64,000 nucleotides of DNA, from the NCBI GenBank assembly GCA_934351925.1, contig CAKRJT010000002.1, forward strand, positions 62,001 to 126,000. Direction: 5' to 3'. This document shows, one piece after another, positions 1 through 7,977 of the stretch. Source of the DNA: an uncultured Lachnospiraceae bacterium. GTDB lineage: Bacteria > Bacillota > Clostridia > Lachnospirales > Lachnospiraceae. Every line of letters begins with the position of its first letter. Position 1 is the first letter of the stretch. The notes under the pieces were generated by a model that ran no database searches, was not told where the DNA came from, and saw only the letters and a list, made by a program, of their open reading frames with translations. A program made the position numbers and the translations under genes.

Positions 1-1589
1 TTGGACGCATCTACCACGGCGGTCTCGCCCGTGTCAAGATAAATTATATTTACCGTGCCGCAATGTTCTGCATCTTCACCCGTCTGGTAGGCAAACAACA
101 AATACTTATCGGAAAACACACAGGATTCCTCAACGACCTGCGACGATACAACCATGTATTCCTTGGTGTCATAGTAGATGGAATAAATACTTCCGCCCTG
201 ATACATAAAAAATCTTCCGTCGCTGTTTAAATACGCCAAGGTGTCTATATCCTTCTTTATAACATCATATATATCGTTTCTGGGAATGTATAAAATCTCC
301 TCAACTGCATTTTTCTCCGCGTCATAGCGACACACGGAGACTCCCATCTCCCCCTCATGGCTTCCACGATTCATATAGCCGTACACAACGAAGCTGACAT
401 TTCCGCCAGTGTCGACGGAAAGCACCTTAATCCCATGATTATCATAGGACTCCCTCGCTGTGTCGTACTTCGAGTCGTCGTCCACAAAGGTAAATATCTG
501 TACAAACTGATTTGTCTTGGAGCTGTAGCTCCACAGCTCGCCCCTTCTGACAAAGCATGTCACCTTACCGCTGCTGTCGCTTTTCATCTGCAGTGTCTCA
601 AGCCCTGATGTAATTCCCAGATAAATTCTTCCGGAATCATTCAAATCCTCGAGTCCGTCAAATATCTGGTCAACATACCTGTCGTAGCCGAGCACATATG
701 TTGTGTCCGCGTCCGCGCGCCTTATCCTGAAAAACTCCTTCACGTCGTACACATCTATGCCCCTTGCCGCCGGAGTGCTGACCTGATAGTCAAGCCGTAT
801 ATCAGCGGTATTCCCCTGTATCTCAACAACCTGCGGCCATATTTTTCCGTAATATTCCGGTTCAAGCGCTCCCCAGCCAACCTGTGAGAGCTTAGAATGG
901 ATATTCACATGTCCAAGGTTCGTATTATCGCCGGATGAATTCGGCTCAAGCTTGGGAATAATCTCCTTTATAGCCTCGGAATCGTATGTTACCCCGGAAA
1001 AATGCAGCACATACGCGAGCTTATCATCGAGATACAAGCCGTCCCCGAGAATAATCCTCGTATAGTACGATGCCGTCAGCTTCTCCGTTTTTACATTAAT
1101 CTTCATCATATACTCGGTATCAGCCTCGAGCAGATTTTTGATATTAAGCACAGCCTCAACGCGCCCGCCCATGCTGCCAGTGATGCCCGCCTCGTCTGAA
1201 TCTCCGCTCTCGCCGGCGGAAACTAACTGATAGTCCGTCACCTGTGTATTCTCTATGTACTCCGAGCCGTCAAGGCTTCTTATCTCATACGATACCCCTG
1301 TTATATTCTGCCCGTAGGTTCCGATGCCTATCTTTAGCTTTCTTCCCTCGGGAAGCGGTGTAATGCACTCGTGCAGCATGCTCTCATCGATATTCGAGAC
1401 ATAGCCATGCAGCAGATTAAACTCCTGCCCCTCCTCACTTATCATATACACTGCCGGAAGCGTTGCCGTACCCATTGCCTCCTTACCTGAATGTACGTCC
1501 TCGGTAGCCCTCGTGAGCACGATCGTGACCACCGCAACGGCGACAAAGACCAGAATGGATATGATTACCTTATATTTAAAATTCTTCAA
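1..1589 (-). CDS. Membrane-anchored propeller-like protein of unknown function (3' end outside window)
   Basis: About 529 codons are visible and the frame is still open at base 1. The start is a TTG at 1589, preceded by AAAGGA with 7-nt spacing; no ATG lies upstream in frame. Residues about 5-25 form one hydrophobic segment after a short basic N-terminus, so the bulk is probably extracellular. The latter half has repeated short beta-type blocks (for example GRIYLGITSG, GRFFMYQGGS and KYLLFAYQTG) that read like TolB/quinoprotein-style propeller blades. I do not recognise the family and assign no function. A perfect palindrome lies about 55-75 bp upstream of the start. Confidence 0.6.
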   Translation of the reverse strand, partial: MKNFKYKVIISILVFVAVAVVTIVLTRATEDVHSGKEAMGTATLPAVYMISEEGQEFNLLHGYVSNIDESMLHECITPLPEGRKLKIGIGTYGQNITGVSYEIRSLDGSEYIENTQVTDYQLVSAGESGDSDEAGITGSMGGRVEAVLNIKNLLEADTEYMMKINVKTEKLTASYYTRIILGDGLYLDDKLAYVLHFSGVTYDSEAIKEIIPKLEPNSSGDNTNLGHVNIHSKLSQVGWGALEPEYYGKIWPQVVEIQGNTADIRLDYQVSTPAARGIDVYDVKEFFRIRRADADTTYVLGYDRYVDQIFDGLEDLNDSGRIYLGITSGLETLQMKSDSSGKVTCFVRRGELWSYSSKTNQFVQIFTFVDDDSKYDTARESYDNHGIKVLSVDTGGNVSFVVYGYMNRGSHEGEMGVSVCRYDAEKNAVEEILYIPRNDIYDVIKKDIDTLAYLNSDGRFFMYQGGSIYSIYYDTKEYMVVSSQVVEESCVFSDKYLLFAYQTGEDAEHCGTVNIIYLDTGETAVVDAS

Positions 1590-1642
1590 TGTGGGGTCCT
1601 TTCTATAAGCATTGAGGCAAAACATTAACATATAATGTGTGA

Positions 1643-1662
1643 ATGTATAACGTGTTATACAT
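1643..1662. promoter_or_regulatory. Perfect 9+2+9 bp palindrome upstream of the TTG-start gene
   Basis: The arms ATGTATAAC and GTTATACAT are exact inverted copies around a 2-bp centre, a form typical of a dimeric regulator site. It lies where an operator or promoter of the minus-strand gene starting at 1589 would be. The core ATGTATAAC also occurs in the repeat at 40848-40946, so it may instead be a repeat fragment. Confidence 0.35.
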
Positions 1663-1912
1663 ATTCAGTTCTATAGCATGTTTTGACCTTCCAATTCGCT
1701 TTACTTATAAATAATATAACTTCAAATTTATTGCGTAATTGAATATTATGATGTTTAGAATGAAGGTTGTTTTATTATGCAAACACAGCCACCTTATCGC
1801 CCTAAACACAATACCCGCTTACTCCATGTGCATACCGTATAATCTTATCACAAACATCTTAAAAATAGTATTAATATTTTGTTAATTCATATTTCTTACG
1901 ATAATGTCTTAC

Positions 1913-2014
1913 GGGCAAATAGGCTCAAAACACTTTGCTATGTATAATGGGGTATGATTTATGCATACCCCATTATACATTCAAGCCCACCCAGCCTATT
2001 TGCCCCTCAACATC
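1913..2014. repeat. Palindromic MITE/REP-like repeat, copy 1
   Basis: Two nested inverted repeats are present: outer arms GGGCAAATAGGCT (1913-1925) and AGCCTATTTGCCC (1993-2005), and inner arms of 16 bp at 1941-1956 and 1964-1979 around a 7-nt loop. The stretch from about 1935 to 1967 matches 40868-40901 with few differences, and the right edge (ctcaacatc) is the complement of the edge at 40848. This marks it as a dispersed repeat family rather than a one-off terminator. Confidence 0.65.
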
Positions 2015-2039
2015 TTCAAATTTTAACATTGGCATTTCC

Positions 2040-2852
2040 TCAGTAATCGAGGCTGTTCACCGGCGACGCGAGATACACCTTGGTCGCGTCCTGCTCCTCG
2101 TCGTATCCAATCGCGATATTCATGTTTATTTTGCTGCCGCCGATGGTGATGTAGGAACCCGCGCCCTTGGCGTAGGCGTAGATTGTGAACATTTCGTTAT
2201 CCCTGTTTTCTGCCACCACCTCAGCGTCGAGCTTTTTCAGCAGGCTGTCTGCAAGCTCGTTTTTCTCGTCGCTGTTTAATGCGCCCTCGAGAGTCCCCAC
2301 AAGATTCATGTTCACGTTTCCCTGTATTCCCATCGCGTCAAACATTCCCTCAACAAGCTGTCTGTATGAGTTGGCGCAGTCGATATTGTTGTTTACCTTT
2401 ATGCTCACATACACATACTGCTCCGCATTGATTGCCGAGGTGCCTGTTCCGGCTTCGTCCTGACGCTCCTGCGTGATTGATTTTATGGTGACACTTCCGT
2501 TCACGCTGTCCTTGGTCAGGATAACTGTGTTTATGTCCACCGCGTCGCTGCCCACTTCACCGTCCCACACACCGCGTCTCTCCTGCTCCGTTGTTATCGT
2601 GCACGGCGAGGTTATTCCAAGCGCTGCCGCCACATTTTTCACAAGACGTTCCTTTTCCTCATCGCTCAGGTAACACACACCGAATTTTCCGTAGCCCTCC
2701 ACGCAGGTGTCGAGCCCGCACCACTCCCGCCCCGGGATACTGTCAGTAAACGCCGAGCTCATTGATACCATCTGCGTCTTTCCCACATTTGCCATGTATA
2801 TTCCTGTCATCGCACCCCACAGTACAACAATTACATATAATGCTCTTTTCAT
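2040..2852 (-). CDS. YwmB-like envelope protein (DUF1779 / TATA-box-binding-like fold)
   Basis: The product has 270 residues. The start is the ATG at 2852, preceded by AAGGAG with 9-nt spacing; an upstream in-frame start would add 32 residues without a better ribosome site. A hydrophobic segment at residues 3-20 suggests a signal or anchor, and the remainder is a predicted alpha/beta extracellular domain. Length, anchor and alternating pattern fit the YwmB family (PF08680). Context supports this: in Bacillus subtilis ywmB lies just downstream of the atp operon, and here too it lies downstream on the same strand, though with about 4.5 kb of accessory genes in between. The molecular role of YwmB is not established. 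Confidence 0.55.
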   Translation of the reverse strand: MKRALYVIVVLWGAMTGIYMANVGKTQMVSMSSAFTDSIPGREWCGLDTCVEGYGKFGVCYLSDEEKERLVKNVAAALGITSPCTITTEQERRGVWDGEVGSDAVDINTVILTKDSVNGSVTIKSITQERQDEAGTGTSAINAEQYVYVSIKVNNNIDCANSYRQLVEGMFDAMGIQGNVNMNLVGTLEGALNSDEKNELADSLLKKLDAEVVAENRDNEMFTIYAYAKGAGSYITIGGSKINMNIAIGYDEEQDATKVYLASPVNSLDY

Positions 2853-2980
2853 CTGACACCACTCCTTATATAATAATACACCTTTCAAAACAATTTGACA
2901 CTCGCCGTCAAAAATCATGTTCGGGGCTTCCCGCCCGATAAATAACATATAAATTATGATGCCTAATTTGGTTTTTTATT

Positions 2981-3028
2981 CAAAAAAAACGGAGAACCGC
3001 GCTCTCAATCCCGCGCAATTCTCCGTTC
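2981..3028 (-). terminator. Rho-independent terminator of the lipoprotein gene
   Basis: CGGAGAA..GCGC arms at about 2990-3003 and 3013-3027 form a GC-rich stem. On the minus strand it is followed by eight T (2989-2982). It lies 35 bp past the stop of the lipoprotein gene at 3063. Confidence 0.8.
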
Positions 3029-3062
3029 AATCTAATATATCAGAGTCCTTAGAACATTCTCT

Positions 3063-4046
3063 CTATTCTGTCCTCACATCTCCCACGACAAGCTGATTTT
3101 TGTCCTTATCATACCTGTAATAAGTTCTTACAACCGCCTTTCTGTCAACTGCGTCAAAGGACTGCGGCCTCGCTCCCTTTGCCCCCAGCACATATATCTC
3201 ATGGTAGAAAATATATTCTTCATCGGAAGTTTCATCTGAACTCTCGATAAATTTATACTGGTTAGAAAAATTATCCGACAAATAGTATCCATATCCTTCA
3301 ACGTAACCATTGTTGTCCAAATCTGCCTGAGTCTGCTTTTTCAGCTCTGCCAGAAAATACCCATCGTCCGTCTCCATCTCAATGCTCTGCATATTTTCAA
3401 TGTCAATCACCCAGGTATATGACAGATATCCTATACCCGTCCCGGTCTCATAAGGCTGATTATCCTCCACAACAAGCTGTTTTGCACCATTCCCCACAAT
3501 ATCGGCAAAATACAGATTAAGTGCCACAATGTCGCTGCCAAGCTTATTGCTCTCCAGTTTTATACCCTTTCCATCTTTCCACACTATGAATCCGTTTCCC
3601 GACGAGATAATATACAGCCCGTCCTCATCGCGCAGTGCACACTCCTTTGCTGCTCCGTCAATGACCTCGACAGGCACAAACTGGTGGTCAGCCGCCCAGC
3701 CGCCCTCCCCATACTTGCGCTTTATACTGTCCAGTTTGCCGGGTGTCAGATTCCAGACGCTGAAACTATTCTCATCAGCAACCACTCCCTGTGCATAGTC
3801 TCTGTCAAGCACCGGCTCCGTTTTGGGAGCGACATTGTACACTGATGTCTGCAGCGCCTCCATCACCTGATTTGCCGCATCACTCTTTTTATTTTCAGCG
3901 GTATTTTCCGTAACATTTTCTTGGCTTTCCAAAGTAGTTGTCACAGTATTCTCATGATTCTTAGAAGCTCCCTCCGTCTTGCAGCCTGACAGCGCCACGG
4001 CTGTTATCAGTAACATGCCTGCCATATACGCTGACTTCATTTTCAT
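3063..4046 (-). CDS. Lipoprotein of unknown function
   Basis: The product has 327 residues with a clear lipoprotein signal: a basic MKMKSAY start, a hydrophobic run, and a lipobox ending LSGC with the lipidated Cys near residue 22. A Ser/Thr/Asn/Glu-rich linker (about 25-65) precedes a globular domain. Around residue 180 the segment LYFADIVGNGAKQLVVEDNQ resembles the FG-GAP/VCBS-type phrase seen in many secreted proteins, but I cannot place a family. A second in-frame ATG two codons later is an alternative start. It is followed by an intrinsic terminator and preceded by a truncated regulator gene 53 bp away; the stretch is more AT-rich than the atp operons. Confidence 0.7.
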   Translation of the reverse strand: MKMKSAYMAGMLLITAVALSGCKTEGASKNHENTVTTTLESQENVTENTAENKKSDAANQVMEALQTSVYNVAPKTEPVLDRDYAQGVVADENSFSVWNLTPGKLDSIKRKYGEGGWAADHQFVPVEVIDGAAKECALRDEDGLYIISSGNGFIVWKDGKGIKLESNKLGSDIVALNLYFADIVGNGAKQLVVEDNQPYETGTGIGYLSYTWVIDIENMQSIEMETDDGYFLAELKKQTQADLDNNGYVEGYGYYLSDNFSNQYKFIESSDETSDEEYIFYHEIYVLGAKGARPQSFDAVDRKAVVRTYYRYDKDKNQLVVGDVRTE

Positions 4047-4099
4047 TTAACATTCCCCTTTCTTTATCAATATTATGATTGTATAATTATGCCCTTTTT

Positions 4100-4552
4100 T
4101 TATAAAGGCACATAGTTATTCGTAGTATACTCCCAGACACCATATTTATTGCACATGTCATGTATTGCACCAAGCCACTCATCTGTCTGTAGCCTCACAT
4201 TATTTCCAGAGTACAAGCTTATGTATTGTTCAATAAAGCTTGCAGCTTGACTTATATTTTTGGTCTCAATAGCGTATATTATCTCCCACCTTTTTTGCCA
4301 TTCCTCATAATCATCGTAAAATATATATGCCCCCTGTTCCTCATATGCCATACCCAGACGGTCAGTGATCCTCTTTATTGTCGAGGCATCTGTCTCCCTT
4401 TTTCCACTCTCAATGCGGCAAAGATTTCCCTCCGACATAAGACCTGCACATAATTCCGTAAGCTTCACCTTTTGTCTTATTCGTTCGTCTTTAATTAAAT
4501 TTCCCACTGTTTCATTGAGACATACATTGTTATGTTTCATGCTATTTACCAA
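4100..4552 (-). CDS. Truncated XRE-type HTH regulator (paralogue of the 46.5-48.2 kb regulator)
   Basis: The product is about 150 residues. The TTG at 4552 has AAGGG upstream; the ATG at 4540 would remove four residues. Residues about 15-70 form an HTH_3-like domain (LTELCAGLMSEGNLCRIESG). The rest aligns by eye with the N-terminal part of the 579-residue regulator at 46484-48193 (LAELARGLCSTAQLARIESG there), including the following D-YEEW/D-YEQL stretch. The TPR-rich remainder and second HTH of the longer protein are missing, so this is a short family member or a 3'-truncated remnant. It follows an ABC exporter gene by 57 bp on the same strand, as the longer paralogue neighbours another exporter. 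Confidence 0.6.
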   Translation of the reverse strand: MVNSMKHNNVCLNETVGNLIKDERIRQKVKLTELCAGLMSEGNLCRIESGKRETDASTIKRITDRLGMAYEEQGAYIFYDDYEEWQKRWEIIYAIETKNISQAASFIEQYISLYSGNNVRLQTDEWLGAIHDMCNKYGVWEYTTNNYVPL

Positions 4553-4609
4553 ACGGCTGTACCCTTCTACAAGCTTTTAATAATAAATAATGTAAATTAC
4601 TCCGTCATT

Positions 4610-6169
4610 TTAATTCATCTCGTAGACCCTGTCACAGTTTACAAGAAGCTCCTTGTCATGTGTTATCATAATGATGATTTTGTCCTTGTATAGCTGCTTC
4701 ACAAGCTTCATGGCTTCAAGCTGGTTCACGTCATCAAGCGCGCTGGAAAACTCATCAAGAATAATCACATCCGCATTTTTTAGCATTTCTCTAAGAATCA
4801 CTATCCTCTGCTTCTCCCCTCCCGACAAGCCGTTGGATGTCATTCTGCCAAGTATCTCTCCGCTTATATTGATACGCTCCGCGATATCTCCTATATCCGA
4901 CGTGTCATCCTTCATTGCGTACCTCACATTGTCCATTATCGAACGGTCAAAAAGGCTCGTTCCCTGGTCGACATACGCAATTCTTGACCTGTACCATGAC
5001 TTATCGATATCTCTGAGTTCAGCGCCGTTGACATATATGGCGCCCTTATAATTCTCATACATGGATGTGAGCACGGAGATAAGCGTTGATTTGCCTGCAC
5101 CGCTGTGACCAACTATTCCGATACATTCCCCGCCCTTGATTGAGATATCGGCATATCCTATCTCCTTTCCATTGGCATACGAATAGGACAGCTTCTTCCA
5201 GTCCAGTCTTTCAATTCTCTCAAAAGCAATGTTCCCATCAACCTTCTCCTTCTCAAGCTGCGTAACCTCATTAATACGCTCTGTGGCTGCCTTCACATAC
5301 TTGAGCAGCGGGGCAACATTGAGTATCGGAACGGCAGCACTTCGCATTTTCTCATAGTACAGCAGCATCATGGTGATTGTACCTATCGAATAGCGTCCCC
5401 TTGTGACTGCTACCACGCCAACACTTATAATCAGCAGTACACCTATGTCATTTATAAATGTACTCTTAACCTTGCGGTAGCCGTTAAGAAGCTGCTTCCT
5501 CCTGTCCGCCTCTGCAAACTCAGCCACCTTAGCGCCTATCCGCTCCGCCTCACATTGCTCTGCCGTGTGCATTTTCACAACCCTTCTGTTGGCATACACA
5601 TCCGACAGCACTGCCCGAAGCCCAGCTAAGCTCTTGTTTCTATTCTTATAGGCATCCTTTAACGGAAATACATACTCCAAGATACCATTAAGGGCTATCA
5701 TAGCCACGATAAATACCGCCATAGGAATATTTAACACGCACAGTCTTATAAAGACAACCACAAATAATATGGCAGACATCAACGTCTCAATGACATCATT
5801 CGCATATACTCCGTCCAAAACCATGCCGTCATCAAGCTGTCTTGACACAACATCGACTGTATCCAGCTCCCTGAACACGTCCTCTTTAATACCAAATACA
5901 ATCTCCGTGATTCTTCTCTGCCTTAATCTCGTCACCTCTGCCTTATAATTGTTCACCGTTATATTCTGTGCAACCTGCAGTACGCGCTTCAAGATAAAAA
6001 GCACTACCCATATAAGGATAAGCCTTCCAACCACCTCAAGATTTCCAACACTGTCTATCAATCTTTGCGATATTACCGGCTCAAAATAATCTGCAAAATA
6101 CAAAAACAGATATAAAAAAAAGAAGCTAATGCAATACTTAATCGGATATAATATTTTTCGTGTATTCAT
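4610..6169 (-). CDS. ABC exporter, fused permease and ATPase
   Basis: The product has 519 residues. The start is the ATG at 6169 with GGGAGG upstream; a longer in-frame form from 6217 lacks a ribosome site. The N-terminal half (about 1-290) is an exporter-type membrane domain with several hydrophobic helices. The C-terminal half is the nucleotide-binding domain: Walker A GHSGAGKST, signature LSGGEKQRI, Walker B VIILDE and switch His in ITHD. No peptidase C39 domain is present. The membrane domain is a little shorter than usual for this class. The substrate is unknown; linkage to an HTH regulator gene suggests a regulated export or resistance function. Confidence 0.8.
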   Translation of the reverse strand: MNTRKILYPIKYCISFFFLYLFLYFADYFEPVISQRLIDSVGNLEVVGRLILIWVVLFILKRVLQVAQNITVNNYKAEVTRLRQRRITEIVFGIKEDVFRELDTVDVVSRQLDDGMVLDGVYANDVIETLMSAILFVVVFIRLCVLNIPMAVFIVAMIALNGILEYVFPLKDAYKNRNKSLAGLRAVLSDVYANRRVVKMHTAEQCEAERIGAKVAEFAEADRRKQLLNGYRKVKSTFINDIGVLLIISVGVVAVTRGRYSIGTITMMLLYYEKMRSAAVPILNVAPLLKYVKAATERINEVTQLEKEKVDGNIAFERIERLDWKKLSYSYANGKEIGYADISIKGGECIGIVGHSGAGKSTLISVLTSMYENYKGAIYVNGAELRDIDKSWYRSRIAYVDQGTSLFDRSIMDNVRYAMKDDTSDIGDIAERINISGEILGRMTSNGLSGGEKQRIVILREMLKNADVIILDEFSSALDDVNQLEAMKLVKQLYKDKIIIMITHDKELLVNCDRVYEMN

Positions 6170-6212
6170 ATAATTCCTCCCTAAGCCATGCTTGAAACCG
6201 CACCTGAAATGA

Positions 6213-6237
6213 ACCATTGTACCATGTACAAAGTGGT
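6213..6237 (-). promoter_or_regulatory. Possible operator palindrome before the ABC exporter
   Basis: ACCA-TTGTAC-CAT-GTACAA-AGTGGT is a near-perfect inverted repeat 44 bp upstream of the exporter start, with the size and symmetry of a dimeric repressor site. The neighbouring HTH gene is a candidate binder, but this is inference. Confidence 0.35.
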
Positions 6238-6592
6238 AAAGCAGTCCGGTTCATGTCGAACATATGTTTATCCATTGAGTACAATATATCAAATACACCA
6301 ACTTTTGTCAACTACCATAAGCTGGCAAATTAATTTATAAAATTAATGAACCACTTTAAAGCATAATGCAGCAAGTCCACAACTAATATGTCTAAGCGGC
6401 ATACCCTGTCTCCGCATTTGTTTTCTAAATACTTAATACATTTTATATCCCTTTTCCTTCAACCACTCTATAACCTCCTCATATAAAATGGTAGTGTCAT
6501 AAAGCTGCCACGAATATTAATCTGCACAAACTATCTCTATCTAATTATATTACTATATTATTTAGTTGACATCTACCCATAGTAGGCAAAAA

Positions 6593-6651
6593 TGGGACAG
6601 GAGAAAAAGGGAACATGAGTCAAGCTCCTGTCCCTTTTGACCCCTGTCCCA
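6593..6651 (-). repeat. REP-like GGGACAGG palindrome, probable terminator
   Basis: TGGGACAGG (6593-6601) is the exact inverse of CCTGTCCCA (6643-6651), with an internal second copy CTCCTGTCCC (6625-6634). Read on the minus strand the outer stem is followed by five T, so it can terminate the GGDEF gene that ends at 6665. Repeated GGGACAGG blocks with GGTCAAAAGGG between them resemble REP elements mobilised by IS200-like RAYT transposases in Firmicutes. Confidence 0.55.
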
Positions 6652-6664
6652 TCCAGCCGGTTAA

Positions 6665-7318
6665 TCAGACGTCATACTTTTTGAGCAGCATATCCATAGC
6701 TTCCCTCAAAAGTATCGCCTCTCCTATGCCCTCCCTTTTAGAAAGAAGGTTGAGCCTCTTTAGCTGGTCCTGCGTGTAATGTGATGTCTTTGGAACCATT
6801 TTCTCTTCCTTCGCAAGAGCGACTTTGTTTCTACCGTTGTATTTTGCCCTGAACATGGCGCTGTCCGCCATTCTGACAAGCTCCTGATAGCGCGATGCAT
6901 TCTCAAATGCCGTCGCGATGCCTATTGAAATGGTCATCGCCGTTCCATCGGGAAGCTTCACATCATAATTCTTCCTCATGTCCTCCATCAGCAGAAAAAT
7001 GTCCTCTTTCTCCATCTGCCCCTTAAAAATAAAGCCAAATTCATCTCCACCCACTCGATAAAGTGTTCCGTTTTCACCAAGATAATTCTTGAGATGATTT
7101 CCCGTCTCGATTATAACCCTGTCTCCCTCATCACGGTTAAAATCACTATTAACCCTTGCGAAATTGTCCAAATCGACCAACGCAATGATGATATTGTCGC
7201 CTTCCTCGGCATTCTCCGCCGTCAAAAGCGCCTGTAAGTCCTCCTCAAAGCCCTTGCCTTCCCTCAAGTTTAATGCTTCGTCAACCTTTTTGTGATGTTC
7301 TAATTTTATGGTTGCCAT
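6665..7318 (-). CDS. GGDEF domain protein with C-terminal ribbon-helix-helix-like segment
   Basis: The product has 217 residues; the ATG at 7318 is preceded by GGGAGG. Residues about 40-165 form a GGDEF (diguanylate cyclase) domain with an intact VGGDEFGFIF active-site loop and the upstream DLDNFARVN phrase. No RxxD inhibitory site is visible before the GGDEF loop. There is no transmembrane or sensor domain. The last 45 residues (YTQDQLKRLNLLSKREGIGE then AILLREAMDML) match the layout of a CopG/Arc ribbon-helix-helix DNA-binding domain: a short strand followed by two helices with the REA phrase. A cyclase-RHH fusion would be unusual. The promoter region carries many AATAATAT-type boxes, consistent with autoregulation. 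Confidence 0.8.
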   Translation of the reverse strand: MATIKLEHHKKVDEALNLREGKGFEEDLQALLTAENAEEGDNIIIALVDLDNFARVNSDFNRDEGDRVIIETGNHLKNYLGENGTLYRVGGDEFGFIFKGQMEKEDIFLLMEDMRKNYDVKLPDGTAMTISIGIATAFENASRYQELVRMADSAMFRAKYNGRNKVALAKEEKMVPKTSHYTQDQLKRLNLLSKREGIGEAILLREAMDMLLKKYDV

Positions 7319-7373
7319 AGTGTATCCTCCCTTTCAAAATATAATTGTCGTTACTTTGCAAATTGTATTTTGC

Positions 7374-7484
7374 AATATTATTTTTGAAATAATATTTACA
7401 ATAACATATTATATTATTTAGCATTATTTGTCAAGCAATATATTATTTTCCAAATAATATAAGTACATATTATTGCAAATTGAC
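7374..7484 (-). promoter_or_regulatory. AATAATAT box array over the GGDEF-RHH promoter
   Basis: The minus strand has TTGACA (7434-7429) and TAATAT (7411-7406) separated by 17 bp. On both sides, direct and inverted AATAATAT/ATATTATT boxes recur at about 7374-7395, 7406-7428 and 7437-7475, bounded by inverted TTTGCAAT and ATTGCAAA motifs. RHH proteins typically bind such clustered short boxes, so this looks like an autoregulatory operator. Confidence 0.5.
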
Positions 7485-7488
7485 ATAC

Positions 7489-7532
7489 AAAAAGACCGCC
7501 AACCACACCATCATGCGGTTCGCGGTCTTTTA
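7489..7532 (-). terminator. Terminator of ATP synthase operon 1
   Basis: AAAGACCGC (7491-7499) pairs with GCGGTCTTT (7522-7530), extended by AACC/GGTT inside. On the minus strand the stem ends in a run of five T. It lies 22 bp after the atpC stop. Confidence 0.85.
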
Positions 7533-7553
7533 CACCCATATAGCTTAGGGTTA

Positions 7554-7958
7554 CTAGCCCTTGAGTTCTATTCTGGTAAGCGCTCTCTTCAGCGCGTACT
7601 CGGCTCTCGCCATATCTATCTCGCCCTCGTGGGAGGATAATCTGCGCTCGGCTCTGATTTTCGCCTCGTTGGCACGGTTAATGTCTATCTCGTCCGGCCA
7701 CTCGGCTATCTCAGCGAGCACCATAACGCTCTTCTTTCCTATCTCAATGAATCCGGAATGAAGGGCTGCCGCCTTCACATTGCCTTCAGCGTCGTGGATA
7801 TGTGCCACGCCCGGTGAGAGTATCATGGCTGTAGGGGCGTGGTCAGCGTATATACCGACCTGTCCCTCCGTCGTGTTCAGCTCAACCATGCTGCTGTCCC
7901 CGGCATAGAAGGTTCTGTCAGGCGTTATTATTTTAAGTTCAAATAATTTGTCTGCCAT
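7554..7958 (-). CDS. atpC: F1Fo ATP synthase epsilon subunit (operon 1)
   Basis: The product has 134 residues and is the last gene of operon 1, 19 bp after atpD and directly before the terminator. The N-terminal beta-sandwich is recognisable from FELKIITPDRTFYAGDSSMV and the HAPTAMILSPG loop; the C-terminal helical pair contains the RAEYALKRALTRI segment. Epsilon belongs to the central stalk, couples rotation to F1 catalysis and can inhibit ATP hydrolysis. Length is normal for the family. Confidence 0.95.
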   Translation of the reverse strand: MADKLFELKIITPDRTFYAGDSSMVELNTTEGQVGIYADHAPTAMILSPGVAHIHDAEGNVKAAALHSGFIEIGKKSVMVLAEIAEWPDEIDINRANEAKIRAERRLSSHEGEIDMARAEYALKRALTRIELKG

Positions 7959-7977
7959 CTAATCAACTCCCGTCAGG

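Larger units (their letters stand above)
1590..2039. other. 450-bp intergenic region with palindrome and repeat
   Basis: No credible gene is visible. The region is AT-rich and holds the 9+2+9 palindrome at 1643-1662 and the long palindromic repeat at 1913-2014, which lies just beyond the 3' end of the YwmB-like gene and could also act in transcript termination. Confidence 0.6.
6170..6664. other. 495-bp AT-rich intergenic region
   Basis: No gene is supported. It contains an imperfect palindrome at 6213-6237 (TGTAC..GTACA core with ACCA/TGGT flanks) just upstream of the exporter gene, a short AATTAATTT/AAATTAAT inverted repeat near 6330-6347, and the GGGACAGG repeat described separately. Confidence 0.6.
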
